Part shown: positions 25,531 to 34,918 of the stretch, piece after piece | How the letters are laid out: every line of letters begins with the position of its first letter | How positions within the stretch are numbered: position 1 is the stretch's first letter | Origin: Sphingomonas folli | GTDB lineage: Bacteria > Pseudomonadota > Alphaproteobacteria > Sphingomonadales > Sphingomonadaceae | Length of the DNA: 64,000 bases | NCBI RefSeq assembly: GCF_019429525.1 | Contig: NZ_JAHXZL010000011.1 | Span: 1 to 64,000 of the forward strand | Direction: 5' to 3' | Position numbers and translations under genes: made by a program | Notes under the pieces: generated by a model | The model's database searches: none | The model's input: only the letters and a program-made list of their open reading frames with translations | What the model was told of the DNA's origin: nothing

Positions 25531-26966
25531 GACTGCATCCTTGCGTTGGCCTGGAGCGGCGCGGCGTCGACGAGGCGGAGCGGCGCGGCGGGATGGGAGA
25601 GCGCGACGGGATCGCGGTAGCGCGCGCCGTGATGGTCGGCGGGCAGGCGCGCGTGGCCGGCGCCGAACAGCCGCTCGCGCAGCGTCTCACCGGGCACGTA
25701 GCCGTCGCGATAGCGGCCACGGCGGCGCAGCTCGGGGATGACCAGCTCGATGAAGTCGCGCGCGGTCTCGAACGAGAGATACTGGCGCAGGTTGATGCCG
25801 TCGATGCCGTCCTCGTCGAGCCAGCGCTCGACCGCGTCGGCGACGATCTCGGGCGTGCCCGCGACGAAGAAGCGGTCCTCGTCGAAGCCGGCGAGCGCGT
25901 CGAGCACGTCGCCCACGGTCACCGCGCTGCCGCCGGCCAGCGCCAGCCGCGCCCAGCGCGACGGGTCGGCGCCGGGCACCTGGGCGAGCGGCGTGTCGCG
26001 CGGGTACCGCGTGTAGTCCACCTTCGACATGGCGTGGACCAGTTTGCCCTCGACGCTCAGCAGGCGGCGATAGGCGTCGAGCTTGGCCGCGACCGCGTCG
26101 CTGTCCTTGCCGACGATGATGCCGGCCTGGACGACGAACTTGATGCCGGCCGGATCACGCCCCTGCTCGACCGCGGCGGCGCGCATCGCGGCGATGTTGG
26201 CGCGCACGTCCGCCTGGGTCGCGCCCCCGGTGAACACCACCTCGGCGTGACGCCCGGCGAAGGCGATGCCCGCGCGCGACCCCGTCGCCTGGTAGAGGAC
26301 CGGGGTACGCTGCGGGCTGGGCTGGGTCAGGTGCGGGCCGGCGACGCGGAAGTGCGTGCCCTCGTGGTGGATGTAGCGGACCTTCGAGGGGTCGGTGTAG
26401 ACGCGGTTGGCGCGGTCGACGATCACCGCGTCGTCGTCCCACGAGCCTTCCCACAGCTTGTACAGCACGTCGAGATACTCGTCCGCGATCTCGTAGCGGT
26501 GGTCGTGCGCCACCTCGTCGGCGTGGCCGAAATTGCGCGCGGCGTTGGGCAGGTAGGAGGTGACGATGTTCCACCCCACCCGCCCCTTGGTGAGATGGTC
26601 GAGTGTGCTCATCCGACGCGCGAAGGCGAAGGGCGGCTCGTAGGTGGTGGAGAAGGTGACACCGAAGCCGAGATGCTGCGTCACCGCCGCCATCGCCGGG
26701 ATCACCAGCAGCGGGTCATTCGAGGGGATCTGCACCGCCTCGCGCAGCGCGGTCTCCACGCCGTCGCGGAAGCCGTCGTAGGCGCCGATCACGTCGGCAA
26801 GGAACACGCCGTCGAACTGCCCGTGCTCGAGCAGCTGTGCCAGCTCGGTCCAATAGTCGATATCGTTGAACCGGTGCCGGTTGTTGTCGGGATGCACCCA
26901 CAGGCCGTGGACGATATGGCTGACGCAGTTCATCTCGAAGAGATTAACGTGGAGCTGCTTAGGCAT
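25527..26966 (-). CDS. NtaA/DszA-like flavin-dependent monooxygenase
   Basis: 479 residues of the luciferase-like NtaA/SnaA/DszA group. Typical segments are VHPDNNRHRFNDIDYW, QFDGVFLADVIGAYDG, GFGVTFSTTYEPPFAFARRM, TKGRVGWNIVTSYLPNAARN and TPVLYQATGSRAGIAFAGRH. DszA opens dibenzothiophene sulfone to a sulfinate; relatives act on dimethylsulfone or chelators. Here it precedes ssuD with a 4-bp overlap, and its own start overlaps the ABC ATPase gene by 8 bp, so translation is coupled. A role in sulfone or sulfonate oxygenation is inferred from context. Confidence 0.85.
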   Translation of the reverse strand: MPKQLHVNLFEMNCVSHIVHGLWVHPDNNRHRFNDIDYWTELAQLLEHGQFDGVFLADVIGAYDGFRDGVETALREAVQIPSNDPLLVIPAMAAVTQHLGFGVTFSTTYEPPFAFARRMSTLDHLTKGRVGWNIVTSYLPNAARNFGHADEVAHDHRYEIADEYLDVLYKLWEGSWDDDAVIVDRANRVYTDPSKVRYIHHEGTHFRVAGPHLTQPSPQRTPVLYQATGSRAGIAFAGRHAEVVFTGGATQADVRANIAAMRAAAVEQGRDPAGIKFVVQAGIIVGKDSDAVAAKLDAYRRLLSVEGKLVHAMSKVDYTRYPRDTPLAQVPGADPSRWARLALAGGSAVTVGDVLDALAGFDEDRFFVAGTPEIVADAVERWLDEDGIDGINLRQYLSFETARDFIELVIPELRRRGRYRDGYVPGETLRERLFGAGHARLPADHHGARYRDPVALSHPAAPLRLVDAAPLQANARMQS

Positions 26967-28599
26967 GGGCTGACCTCATGGGATCGAGCGACGGGATCGC
27001 GGCCAGGAGCGCGCGCGTGTAGGGGTGTGCCGGCGCGGCGAAGAGCCGGTCGGCCGGCCCGTCCTCGACCAGCCGCCCCTCGTGCATCACCGCGATCCGG
27101 TCGCTGACGCGGCGCACCACGCCGAGGTCGTGGCTGATGAACAGGCAGGCCAGACCGAGCCGCGCCTTGAGATCGTCGAGCAGCGCGAGCACCTCGGCCT
27201 GTACCGACACGTCGAGCGCCGACACGGGCTCGTCGCAGATCAGCGCGCGCGGCTCGAGCGCGAGCGCGCGCGCGATCGCGACGCGCTGGCGCTGTCCGCC
27301 AGAGAGCTCGATCGGTCGGCGCGAGAGCAGGCCGGCGTCGAGCCGCACCAGCCCCAGCAGCGCCGCGGCACGGTCGTGGCGCTCACCGCGCGCGACACCG
27401 CGCAACGCGAGCGGCTCGTCGAGCACGCGGCGCACGGTATAGCGCGGGTCGAACGAGGCGAGCGGGTCCTGGAAGATCACCTGGACGTCGCGGCGCCGCG
27501 TGCGCCGCTCGCGCGCGGGCAGGTCGCGCCAGTCATCGCCCGACCAGCGTACCACCCCCGCGTCGGGCACCTCCAGTCCGAGCAGCATGCGAGTCAACGT
27601 CGTCTTGCCCGAGCCCGAGGCGCCGACCAGACCGATCGTCTCGCCCGCATGCAGCGCGAGGCTCACCTCGCTCACCACCGTGCAGGGGCGGCGATCGGCG
27701 CCGGGATAGGTCTTGCTCACGCCCTCGGCGGCGAGCAGCGGCGCCGCCGGCGTGAGCGGGACCACCGCGGTGGGCGCGGCCGCCACGCGCGGCCGAGCGC
27801 CGTGGATCGCGGCCGCGGCCTCGACCAGCGCGCGCGTATAGTCGTGGCGCGGGTCGCCGAGGATCGCGGCGGCGCTGCCCTGCTCGACGATCCGGCCGTG
27901 GCGCATCACCGCGATCCGGTCGGCCAGCTGCGCCACCACCGCGAGATCGTGGCTGACAACGATCAGCGCGCCGTCGCGCGAGCGCAGGTCGCGCAGCAGC
28001 GCGAGGATCTGCGCCTGCACCGCGGCGTCGAGCGCGGTGGTCGGCTCGTCGGCGATCAGCAGTGCGGGGTCGTTGGCGATCGCGGCGGCGATTAACGCGC
28101 GCTGGCGCAGGCCGCCGGAGAGCTGGCGAGGGTGCTGGCGCGCGCGCAGCTCTGGCTCGGGCACGTGCACCGCGCGGAGCAGCTCGATCGCCCGCTCGCG
28201 GCGCTCGGCGCGGGTCAGCCCGCCCGCGGCGCGCAGCGGCTCCTCGATCTCGGCGCCCACGGTGCGCAGCGGGTCGAGCGAGCCGAGCGCGTCCTGCAGC
28301 ACGAATCCGATGCGGCGCCGGCGCAGCGCGCCCCAGTCGCGCTCGCGATAGCCGAGCAGGTCGTCGCCCGCGAACGCCAGCCGCCCCGCCGCGGTGCGCG
28401 CGCCCTGCCCCGCCAGCCCGATCAGCGAGCGCGCGGTGACGCTCTTGCCCGAGCCCGACTCACCCACCAGCGCGAGGCACTCGCCCGGCGCGACGGTGAA
28501 GCTCACCTCGCTCAGCACCGGCGCGGCGTCGCCGAACGCGACCGAGAGTCGGTCGACCTCGACCAGCGGCGCACGCGGCGCGGGGAAGGCGATCGTCAC
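26959..28599 (-). CDS. fused two-domain ABC transporter ATPase (DppD-DppF type)
   Basis: About 546 residues comprising two complete peptide-transporter-type ATPase domains. Domain 1 has GESGSGKS, LSGGLRQRALIAAAIA and LLIADEPT. Domain 2 has GASGSGKT, LSGGQRQRVAIARAL and LICDEPVSALD. Each is followed by the oligopeptide-type C-terminal extension (HDYTRALVEA and HPYTRALLAAIPS). Such fused ATPases power Dpp/Opp/GsiA-like importers. The GTG start at 28599 overlaps the permease stop (GTGA). The longer frame upstream is a permease shadow. With the permeases at 28596 and 32292 and the lipoproteins at 33218 and 34915 it forms a complete importer. Confidence 0.92.
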   Translation of the reverse strand: MTIAFPAPRAPLVEVDRLSVAFGDAAPVLSEVSFTVAPGECLALVGESGSGKSVTARSLIGLAGQGARTAAGRLAFAGDDLLGYRERDWGALRRRRIGFVLQDALGSLDPLRTVGAEIEEPLRAAGGLTRAERRERAIELLRAVHVPEPELRARQHPRQLSGGLRQRALIAAAIANDPALLIADEPTTALDAAVQAQILALLRDLRSRDGALIVVSHDLAVVAQLADRIAVMRHGRIVEQGSAAAILGDPRHDYTRALVEAAAAIHGARPRVAAAPTAVVPLTPAAPLLAAEGVSKTYPGADRRPCTVVSEVSLALHAGETIGLVGASGSGKTTLTRMLLGLEVPDAGVVRWSGDDWRDLPARERRTRRRDVQVIFQDPLASFDPRYTVRRVLDEPLALRGVARGERHDRAAALLGLVRLDAGLLSRRPIELSGGQRQRVAIARALALEPRALICDEPVSALDVSVQAEVLALLDDLKARLGLACLFISHDLGVVRRVSDRIAVMHEGRLVEDGPADRLFAAPAHPYTRALLAAIPSLDPMRSAHA

Positions 28600-29555
28600 A
28601 GCTCGCGCCCCTCGCCGTGGCGGATCGCGGCGCGGCCGAGCGCGGTGACCGCCAGCACGGTGAGCGTGATTGCGGCGCCCGGCGCAGCGACCAGCCACCA
28701 GGCGTTGGCGAGGAAGTTGCGCCCGACCGCGAGCATCGCGCCCCATTCCGGCGCGGGCGGCGGCGCGCCGAAACCGAGGAAGCTGAGCGCCGCGCCCGCG
28801 CCGATGCTCACTCCCACACCCATGGCGGCGACCAGCAGGACGGGGCGGACCGCGTTGGGCAGGACGTGGCGCCAGATCAGCACTGCGCCGGGCTGACCGA
28901 GCGTGCGCGCCGCTTCGACATAGCCGCTGGCGCGCACCAGCTTGGCCTGCGAGCGGACCATGCGCGCGTAGCGCGGGGTCGCCGCGACGCCGACCGCGAC
29001 GATCGCGTTGCCGAGCCCCTGGCCGAAGAAGGTGATGATGACGAGCGCGAGCAGCAGGTCGGGGAAGGCGAGCAGCGTGTCGAGCAGGCGCCCGACCAGC
29101 GCGTCGGCGACGCGTCCGCCGAGACCCGCAACGAGGCCGAGCGCGGTGCCGGCAACGAGCGCGAGCGCGGTCGCGGCGAACCCCATCAGCAGCGACGGGT
29201 GCACGCCATGCACGAGACGCACCAGCACGTCGCGCCCGTTCTCGTCGGTGCCGAGCCAGTGCGCCGCGCTCGGCGCGTAGAAGGCGTCGCGCCCGCTGCC
29301 GACCAGCGGGTCGCCGCCGATCACCAGTCCGGGGGCGAGCGCGGCGACGAGCAGCAGCGCGAGGAACAGCGCGGCGAGCGCGACGCCGAGGGGGACGCGC
29401 CTGCGCGCCGCGAACCCTGTCGGCGCCGCCGCCTGCACCTGGTCTGGCGGCTCCGCGGCCGCGAGCGGCAGGTCGAGCGCGGTACCAACATAGGGCCAGA
29501 CGGCGGCGCGGGCGGGACCGGCCTCGGCCAGCGCGCGGATCGGATAGGTGCTCAT
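28596..29555 (-). CDS. ABC importer permease, DppC-like
   Basis: 319 residues with six predicted membrane helices. It carries the DppC/OppC segments SAAHWLGTDENGRDVLVRL near the N-terminal half, LLDTLLAFPDLLLALVII, and the ATPase-coupling EAA loop around YVEAARTLGQPGAVLIWRHV. The N-terminal about 45 residues before the first helix are longer than usual. It pairs with the DppB-like permease at 32292, although two monooxygenase genes separate them. The GTG of the ATPase gene overlaps its stop codon. Confidence 0.88.
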   Translation of the reverse strand: MSTYPIRALAEAGPARAAVWPYVGTALDLPLAAAEPPDQVQAAAPTGFAARRRVPLGVALAALFLALLLVAALAPGLVIGGDPLVGSGRDAFYAPSAAHWLGTDENGRDVLVRLVHGVHPSLLMGFAATALALVAGTALGLVAGLGGRVADALVGRLLDTLLAFPDLLLALVIITFFGQGLGNAIVAVGVAATPRYARMVRSQAKLVRASGYVEAARTLGQPGAVLIWRHVLPNAVRPVLLVAAMGVGVSIGAGAALSFLGFGAPPPAPEWGAMLAVGRNFLANAWWLVAAPGAAITLTVLAVTALGRAAIRHGEGREL

Positions 29556-29573
29556 GACGGCGTCTCCGGTCGG

Positions 29574-30923
29574 TCAGGCGCGCGCGCGCGCAGCGGGCGG
29601 GGCGGCGGCGAATTGGCTGGCGGGGCGGTCCAGCCCGAGATGGTCGCGCAGCGTCGAGCCGGCATATTCGTGGCGGAACAGGCCGCGCGCGCGCAGCAGC
29701 GGCACTACCTCGTCGACGAAGACCTCGGCGCCCGAGGGGAACATGTCGGGCATCAGGTTGAAGCCGTCCGCGGCGCCGGCGCGGAACCACTCCTCCAGCG
29801 TGTCCGCGATCTGCTCGGGCGTGCCGACCGCGAGCCGGTGGCCGCTGCGGATCCGGCGTGAGAGCTGGCGCACGGTCAGCCGCTCGGCCCGGGCGAGGTC
29901 GAGCTGGGCCTGGAGGAAGCCGTGCGAGCCGGTGGTGAACGACGCCACGTCACCGATCCGCGCCCACGGCAGCTCGGCGTCGGGGTCGAGCTCGGCGGCG
30001 GGGATGCCGATCCGCTGGGCGATCTGCGCGACCAGCCCGTCCTCGCCGAGATAGCCGTCGAGCGCGTCGCAGCGCGCCTGCGCCTCGGCCTCGGTGCTGC
30101 CGATCACCGTCGACAGGCCGGGCATGATCTTGAGCTGGTCCGGGTCGCGGCCCCAGGCGCGCGCGCGGGTCTTCATCTCGCGGTAGAAAGCGACGCCGTC
30201 GGCCAGCGTCGTCTGGGTGGTGAAGATCGCGTCGGCGCGGCGCGAGCCGAGCGCCTTGCCGCCCTCCGACGCGCCCGCCTGCACCAGCACGGGTCGGCCC
30301 TGCGGCGAGCGCGGCACGTTGAGCGGCCCGCGCACCTGGAAGTGCGTGCCGACATGGTCGAGCCGGTGGACCTTACCGGGATCGGCGAAGCGCCCCGCCG
30401 CGGCGTCGCCGATGATCGCGTCGTCCTCCCAGCTGTCCCACAGCTTCTGGACGACGTCGACGAACTCGTCGGCACGTCCGTAGCGATCGCCGTGGAGCGG
30501 CGCGCCGGCGAGGCCGAAGTTCTGCGCCGGCAGGTCGCCCGCATTGGTGACGATGTTGCACGCCACGCGCCCGCCGCTGAGATGGTCGATCGAGGCGAGC
30601 CGGCGCGCGAGGTTGAACGGGTCGTTGTAGGTGGTCGAGCAGGTCGCGATCACGCCGATATGCGTCGTGGCCAGCGCCACCGCGGTGAGCAGCACGGTGG
30701 GCTCGAGCCGCCCTCCGGGATTAGTCGCGACATTCTCCTGCAGCGCCGGGCCGTCGGCGAGGAAGATCGCGTCGAGCGTGCCGCGCTCCGAGATGCGCGC
30801 GATGTTGATGTAATAATCCTTGTCGAGATAGGCGGTCGGCGCGACCTCGCCGAGCCGCCACGCCGCCTGGTGCCCGCCCAGCCCCAGGATGTTCATGCCG
30901 ATGCTCATCTGGCGCTGTGCCAT
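29574..30923 (-). CDS. NtaA/DmoA-family flavin-dependent monooxygenase
   Basis: 449 residues from the ATG at 30923; an arginine-rich upstream extension is the shadow of the preceding gene. Luciferase-like fold of the nitrilotriacetate/dimethyl-sulfide monooxygenase group: GTLDAIFLADGPALQEN, IGVIATCSTTYNDPFNLARR, SGGRVACNIVTNAGDLPAQN, and RPVLVQAGASEGGKALGSRR. It is the second such enzyme in the operon and only moderately similar to the one at 25527, so the two probably act at different steps or on different substrates. It lies 2 bp after the SfnB-like gene. It requires FMNH2 from a reductase. Confidence 0.85.
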   Translation of the reverse strand: MAQRQMSIGMNILGLGGHQAAWRLGEVAPTAYLDKDYYINIARISERGTLDAIFLADGPALQENVATNPGGRLEPTVLLTAVALATTHIGVIATCSTTYNDPFNLARRLASIDHLSGGRVACNIVTNAGDLPAQNFGLAGAPLHGDRYGRADEFVDVVQKLWDSWEDDAIIGDAAAGRFADPGKVHRLDHVGTHFQVRGPLNVPRSPQGRPVLVQAGASEGGKALGSRRADAIFTTQTTLADGVAFYREMKTRARAWGRDPDQLKIMPGLSTVIGSTEAEAQARCDALDGYLGEDGLVAQIAQRIGIPAAELDPDAELPWARIGDVASFTTGSHGFLQAQLDLARAERLTVRQLSRRIRSGHRLAVGTPEQIADTLEEWFRAGAADGFNLMPDMFPSGAEVFVDEVVPLLRARGLFRHEYAGSTLRDHLGLDRPASQFAAAPPAARARA

Positions 30924-30925
30924 GG

Positions 30926-32251
30926 TCAGCCCTCCCTCGACGCCGGCACCGCGCCCGCCGACCCGTCGGTGGCCGCGCCCTCCGCCGCCGCCTCGTCGCG
31001 CGCCTTGGCGAAGCGCTCCGCCCAGGCGGCGCGCGGGTTGGTGCCGTTGAGGTGATAGTCGCCGAGCGCGCGCTCGCGCTGGATCGCAGGGTTGTGCGAG
31101 GCGATCACGCGCGCGTTGCGCCAGTGGCGGTCGAGCCGCCGCGCCTCCTGAGTCGCCGAGGCGCCGCCGACCTCGAACAGCAGCCCCGTCGCCTCCAGCA
31201 CCAGGTCGATCGCGAGCTGCTGGCCGTGATAGGCGGCGATGTCGGCGGCGAGAAAGGCGGGATCGTCCGGGTCTGCCCCGTAACGCCACGCCGCGTGCGC
31301 CGCCTCGAGCCGCTCTGACACGCCGCCGACGATGCTGTCGAGCGCGAAGGAGAGGCTGCCGAGCCGTCCGACGACGCGCTGGACGAGCGGGTCGGCGGCG
31401 ACGTCGGTGGTGCCGGGCACGCCGAAGGTGCGCGTCTTGGCGCGGACGAAGGCGACCGCGTCGCGCAGCACCGCGCGGCCGATGCCGGCGAAGGCGGCGA
31501 GGTGGAACTGCTGATAGAAGGCGGTGAGGTAGGTGTCCGCCTTGAACTCGCCGGCGGTGAAGCGCCGCAGGATCTGGTCCTCGGCGACGGTGACGTCCTC
31601 GAAGCGGGTGGTGCCGCTGCCGGTCAGGCGCTGGCCGAAGCCGTCCCAGTCGTCGATCCGGCTGACCCCCGGCGCGGTCGCCGAGACGATCACGCTCAGC
31701 CGCTCGTCGCCGTCCGCCGCTGCGGCGTGGATCCAGTCGGCGTAGAGCGTGCCGGTCGAGTAATATTTCTCACCGTCGAGGCGCCAGCGCTCGCCCTCGC
31801 GCGTCAGCTTCACCAGCGTCTCGGTGCCGGTGCTGCGCTCGGCCATCGCCGCGCCGAACAGCTCGCCCGCGGCGACCCGCTCGAACCAGCGCGCGTTGGT
31901 GGCGGTGTCGGGGTGGTTGAGCCGCCCCTCGACGAAGGCGAAATGCGCGCGCAGCGTCTGCACCAGGTTCGAGTCCGCCTCGCCCAGCTCGATCAGCAGC
32001 CGGAAGAGCTGGGTCAGCGTGGCACCGGCGCCGCCCTGAGCGACCGGCAGCCGGGTCGCGCCGAAGCCCGCGCGGGCGAGCGCGGCGACCGCGTCATAGG
32101 GCAGCTCGCGCTCGATCTCGCGTCGTACCGCCGCGTCGGCGATCTCCGCGAAGAGTGGGCGAAAGCGCGCGGCGAGCGTCTCGTAGGCAGGCGGCTCGGC
32201 GCTGCCGGAGGCGGGCCGTGCCACAACGGGCTTCAGTTCGATGACAGCCAT
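30926..32251 (-). CDS. second SfnB/DszC-like flavin-dependent monooxygenase
   Basis: 441 residues with the acyl-CoA dehydrogenase fold. Markers are ALARAGFGATRLPVAQGGAG, EADSNLVQTLRAHFAFVEG, WRLDGEKYYSTGTLYADW and LDRHWRNARVIASHNPA. Close relatives are sulfur-compound monooxygenases rather than beta-oxidation enzymes; the usual catalytic Glu region of acyl-CoA dehydrogenases is not evident. It sits between the DppB-like permease and the NtaA-like gene. Two copies of this family plus two NtaA/DszA-like enzymes in one operon recall the DszC-DszA order of sulfur oxidation. Confidence 0.82.
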   Translation of the reverse strand: MAVIELKPVVARPASGSAEPPAYETLAARFRPLFAEIADAAVRREIERELPYDAVAALARAGFGATRLPVAQGGAGATLTQLFRLLIELGEADSNLVQTLRAHFAFVEGRLNHPDTATNARWFERVAAGELFGAAMAERSTGTETLVKLTREGERWRLDGEKYYSTGTLYADWIHAAAADGDERLSVIVSATAPGVSRIDDWDGFGQRLTGSGTTRFEDVTVAEDQILRRFTAGEFKADTYLTAFYQQFHLAAFAGIGRAVLRDAVAFVRAKTRTFGVPGTTDVAADPLVQRVVGRLGSLSFALDSIVGGVSERLEAAHAAWRYGADPDDPAFLAADIAAYHGQQLAIDLVLEATGLLFEVGGASATQEARRLDRHWRNARVIASHNPAIQRERALGDYHLNGTNPRAAWAERFAKARDEAAAEGAATDGSAGAVPASREG

Positions 32252-32291
32252 GACGGGCTCCTCGGGATGACGAAAAGGACAGCGGCGACGC

Positions 32292-33221
32292 TCATGCGGT
32301 CGCCCCGCGCGGGTCGATCGCGGCGGTGAGCAGATCGACGACGAGGTTGACGATGACGTAGCTGGCGGCGACCAGCAGGGTGATGCCCACCACCATCGGG
32401 ATGTCGGTCGCCGCGGTGGCGTCGGCCATCAGCCGACCGATCCCCTGGCGCGCGAACAATGTCTCGGTGATGATCGCGCCGCCGAGCAGGAAGCCGAACA
32501 TATGGCCGAACAGCGTCACCAGTGGCACCAGCGCGTGGCGCAGCGCGTGGCCGTAGCGGACCGCGGCCTCGCCCAGCCCACGGGTGCGCGCCGCCAGGAT
32601 GAAGGGCTGCTCCAGGATGGCGTCGAGCTCCTGCCGCAGCACCTGCGCCATCGTCGCGGCGAGCGGCAGCGCGAGCGTGCCGACGGGCAGGACCAGCGCC
32701 GCCCCGCCCTCTCCCGCCACCGGCAGAAGCCGCAGCTGGAACGACAGCAGGAACAGCAGCAGCAGCCCGAGCACGAAGGTGGGCATCGCGGTGAGCACCA
32801 GCTCGGCGCCCGACACCGCGGCGCGCGCGGGCGTCTCGCGCCCGGCGGTGAGCGACGCGACGACCACCGCGATCAGCAGCGCCAGCGCGCCCGCGGCGAG
32901 GGCCAGCCGCACCGTTGCGCCGGCCTGCTCCGCGATCGCCCCCGCGACCGGCACGCGCAGCCGGTAGGACTCGCCGAGGTCGCCGGTGGCGAGCCGGCCG
33001 ATGTAGCGCGCATATTGGACCGGCAGCGGCTGATCGAGGCCGTATTCGGCGCGCACCTGCGCCACGATCTCGGCGGTCGGCAGTGCCTCGGGGCCGCCGA
33101 GAATCGCGATGGCGGTGTCGCCCCCGGTCACGTTCATGGCGACGAAGGTGATGCTCGCGGCGGCCCACAGGACGCCGACGCCGGCGAGCAGCCGCCATAG
33201 GATGATGCGGACGAACCTCAT
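32292..33221 (-). CDS. ABC importer permease, DppB-like
   Basis: 309 residues from the ATG at 33221, which overlaps the stop of the binding-protein gene (ATGA). It has the canonical DppB/OppB N-terminus FVRIILWRLLAGVGVLWAAA, the periplasmic segment EYGLDQPLPVQYARYIGRL, and the coupling loop ILAARTRGLGEAAVRYGHAL. Six membrane helices are expected. It partners the DppC-like permease at 28596. Confidence 0.9.
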   Translation of the reverse strand: MRFVRIILWRLLAGVGVLWAAASITFVAMNVTGGDTAIAILGGPEALPTAEIVAQVRAEYGLDQPLPVQYARYIGRLATGDLGESYRLRVPVAGAIAEQAGATVRLALAAGALALLIAVVVASLTAGRETPARAAVSGAELVLTAMPTFVLGLLLLFLLSFQLRLLPVAGEGGAALVLPVGTLALPLAATMAQVLRQELDAILEQPFILAARTRGLGEAAVRYGHALRHALVPLVTLFGHMFGFLLGGAIITETLFARQGIGRLMADATAATDIPMVVGITLLVAASYVIVNLVVDLLTAAIDPRGATA

Positions 33222-34918
33222 GCGCCGGGTCCTTCCAGCCAGACGGTGGTGAAGAGCGGGGTGTTGTGCGACGTGTCGAAGACGAGCCCGTGCACCTCGC
33301 GGCGGTAGGCCACGAGCGTGCTGTTCTCGAGCACCGGGATCGCGGGCACGAGCTCGGCCAATCGACGCTGCGCCTGCGCGTACAGGCGCGCGAGCGTCGC
33401 CTCGTCGCCGCCGCGCCGCGCCGCCGCCAGCAGCGCGTTGAGGCGCGGGTCGTCCAGCCGGGTGATGTTCTGCCCGGTATAGCCGCCGCGATTGATCTGC
33501 TGGCCGTGGTAGACGATGTAGAGACCGTCGGGCGTGTTGGTGTGCCAATAGCCCGCGCCGGTCGCCTGATAGTCGTTGGCGGTGCGATGCTGCGCGAACT
33601 GCGCCAGCGGGATCGGCTCGAGTCGCAGGTCGACGCCGATCCTGCGGAAGTCGGCCTGCAGCCCGATGACCACGAAGCCGAGCGGGCTGGCGTCGGTGGT
33701 CAGCACCGTCGCCTCGAGCCGCCTGCCGTTCCTGGTCCGGATCCCGTCCGCGGCCCGGCCGGTCCACCCGGCGGCGTCGAGCAGCCGTGCCGCGGCGGCG
33801 GGATCATAGCCGAGGTCCCGCGTCGCCGCCGCATCATAGTAGCGCGTCGAGGCGGACAGGAAGCCGGTCGTCGGGATATATTCGCCGAGCCCGGCGCTCC
33901 GCGCGAGGCCCTCGCGATCGACCGCGCGCGCCAGCGCCTGCCGCACGCGGACGTCGTCGAACGGCGGCTTCTCGACGTTGAAACTGATCCCGCGCAGCGG
34001 GTTGCCCAGGTTGATCCGGCTGCGCAGCACCAGCCCGGGGTCGGCGCGGATCGCCGCGGCGTTGGCGGCGGGCGCGTCGGTGGTGAAGTCGCGCTCGCCG
34101 CTCGCCAGCGCGGTGTAGCGCGCCAGCCCCTCGGGCACGGTGGCGATCTCGATCCGGTCGAGATAGGCCGGGCCGCTGTGGCGGATCACGTCCGGCGCCC
34201 AGTGATAGTCGCGGCGCTTCGCCAGCGTCAGCACCTGGTTGCGGACGTAGCGCTCGACCGTGAACGGGCCAGTGCCGATCGGCCGGGTCGCGATCGTGCC
34301 CGGCGCCTCGCGGATCTGCCGCGGCGACACCATGCCGAACCAGCTCTGGGCCAGCACGTCGAGGAAGGGCGCGTAGGGCTCGCTCAGCCGCGCCTCGAAC
34401 ACGAACGGCGCCACCACGCGCCCGGTGGCGTAGGGCGCGATATAGGCGGTGGTCATCGCCGTGCGCGTCGCCGGATCGCGGATGCGATCGAGATTGGCTT
34501 TCACCGCCGCGGCGTCGAACCGCTCGCCATCCGAGAAGGTGACGTCCTCGCGCAGCGTGAAGGTGTAGGTGCGGCCGTCGGGCGAGACCGTCCAGGAGCG
34601 CGCCAGCCACGGCGTCGGCCGCCCGCGCTCGTCGAGGTAGACGAGATTGTCGAAGGTGGTGCGACCGAGCCACTTGGTGTTGGTGTCGGCGAGCAGCTGC
34701 GCGTCGAGCGTGCCGTTGTCGCGCGCGGCGACGACGCGCAGCGTGCCGCCGGGCCGCCCCGGCGCCCGCTCCACATAGTCGCGGCTCGGATAGGTGACGG
34801 GCTGCCCCGCGGCGACGCGCGGCAGCGGATCGCTCGCGTCGCCGCCGCGTCCGCCCTCGCCCGCGCCGCCGCAGGCGGCGAGCGCCAGCGCGATCGGGAG
34901 GAGTGCGCGCCAGCTCAT
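33218..34918 (-). CDS. ABC substrate-binding lipoprotein (SBP_bac_5), copy 2
   Basis: 566 residues with a lipoprotein signal (LPIALALAACGG, lipidated Cys near 16). The family-5 (peptide/nickel/dipeptide) binding-protein pattern is WLARSWTVSPDGRTYTFTLR, VTFSDGERFDAAAVKANLDR and RVRQALARAVDREGLARS. It is clearly paralogous to the next gene upstream along its whole length, including the FDTSHNTP tail. It overlaps both neighbours by 4 bp. Given the operon, the ligand is probably an organosulfur compound or sulfur-containing peptide-like molecule. This is inference. Confidence 0.88.
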   Translation of the reverse strand: MSWRALLPIALALAACGGAGEGGRGGDASDPLPRVAAGQPVTYPSRDYVERAPGRPGGTLRVVAARDNGTLDAQLLADTNTKWLGRTTFDNLVYLDERGRPTPWLARSWTVSPDGRTYTFTLREDVTFSDGERFDAAAVKANLDRIRDPATRTAMTTAYIAPYATGRVVAPFVFEARLSEPYAPFLDVLAQSWFGMVSPRQIREAPGTIATRPIGTGPFTVERYVRNQVLTLAKRRDYHWAPDVIRHSGPAYLDRIEIATVPEGLARYTALASGERDFTTDAPAANAAAIRADPGLVLRSRINLGNPLRGISFNVEKPPFDDVRVRQALARAVDREGLARSAGLGEYIPTTGFLSASTRYYDAAATRDLGYDPAAAARLLDAAGWTGRAADGIRTRNGRRLEATVLTTDASPLGFVVIGLQADFRRIGVDLRLEPIPLAQFAQHRTANDYQATGAGYWHTNTPDGLYIVYHGQQINRGGYTGQNITRLDDPRLNALLAAARRGGDEATLARLYAQAQRRLAELVPAIPVLENSTLVAYRREVHGLVFDTSHNTPLFTTVWLEGPGA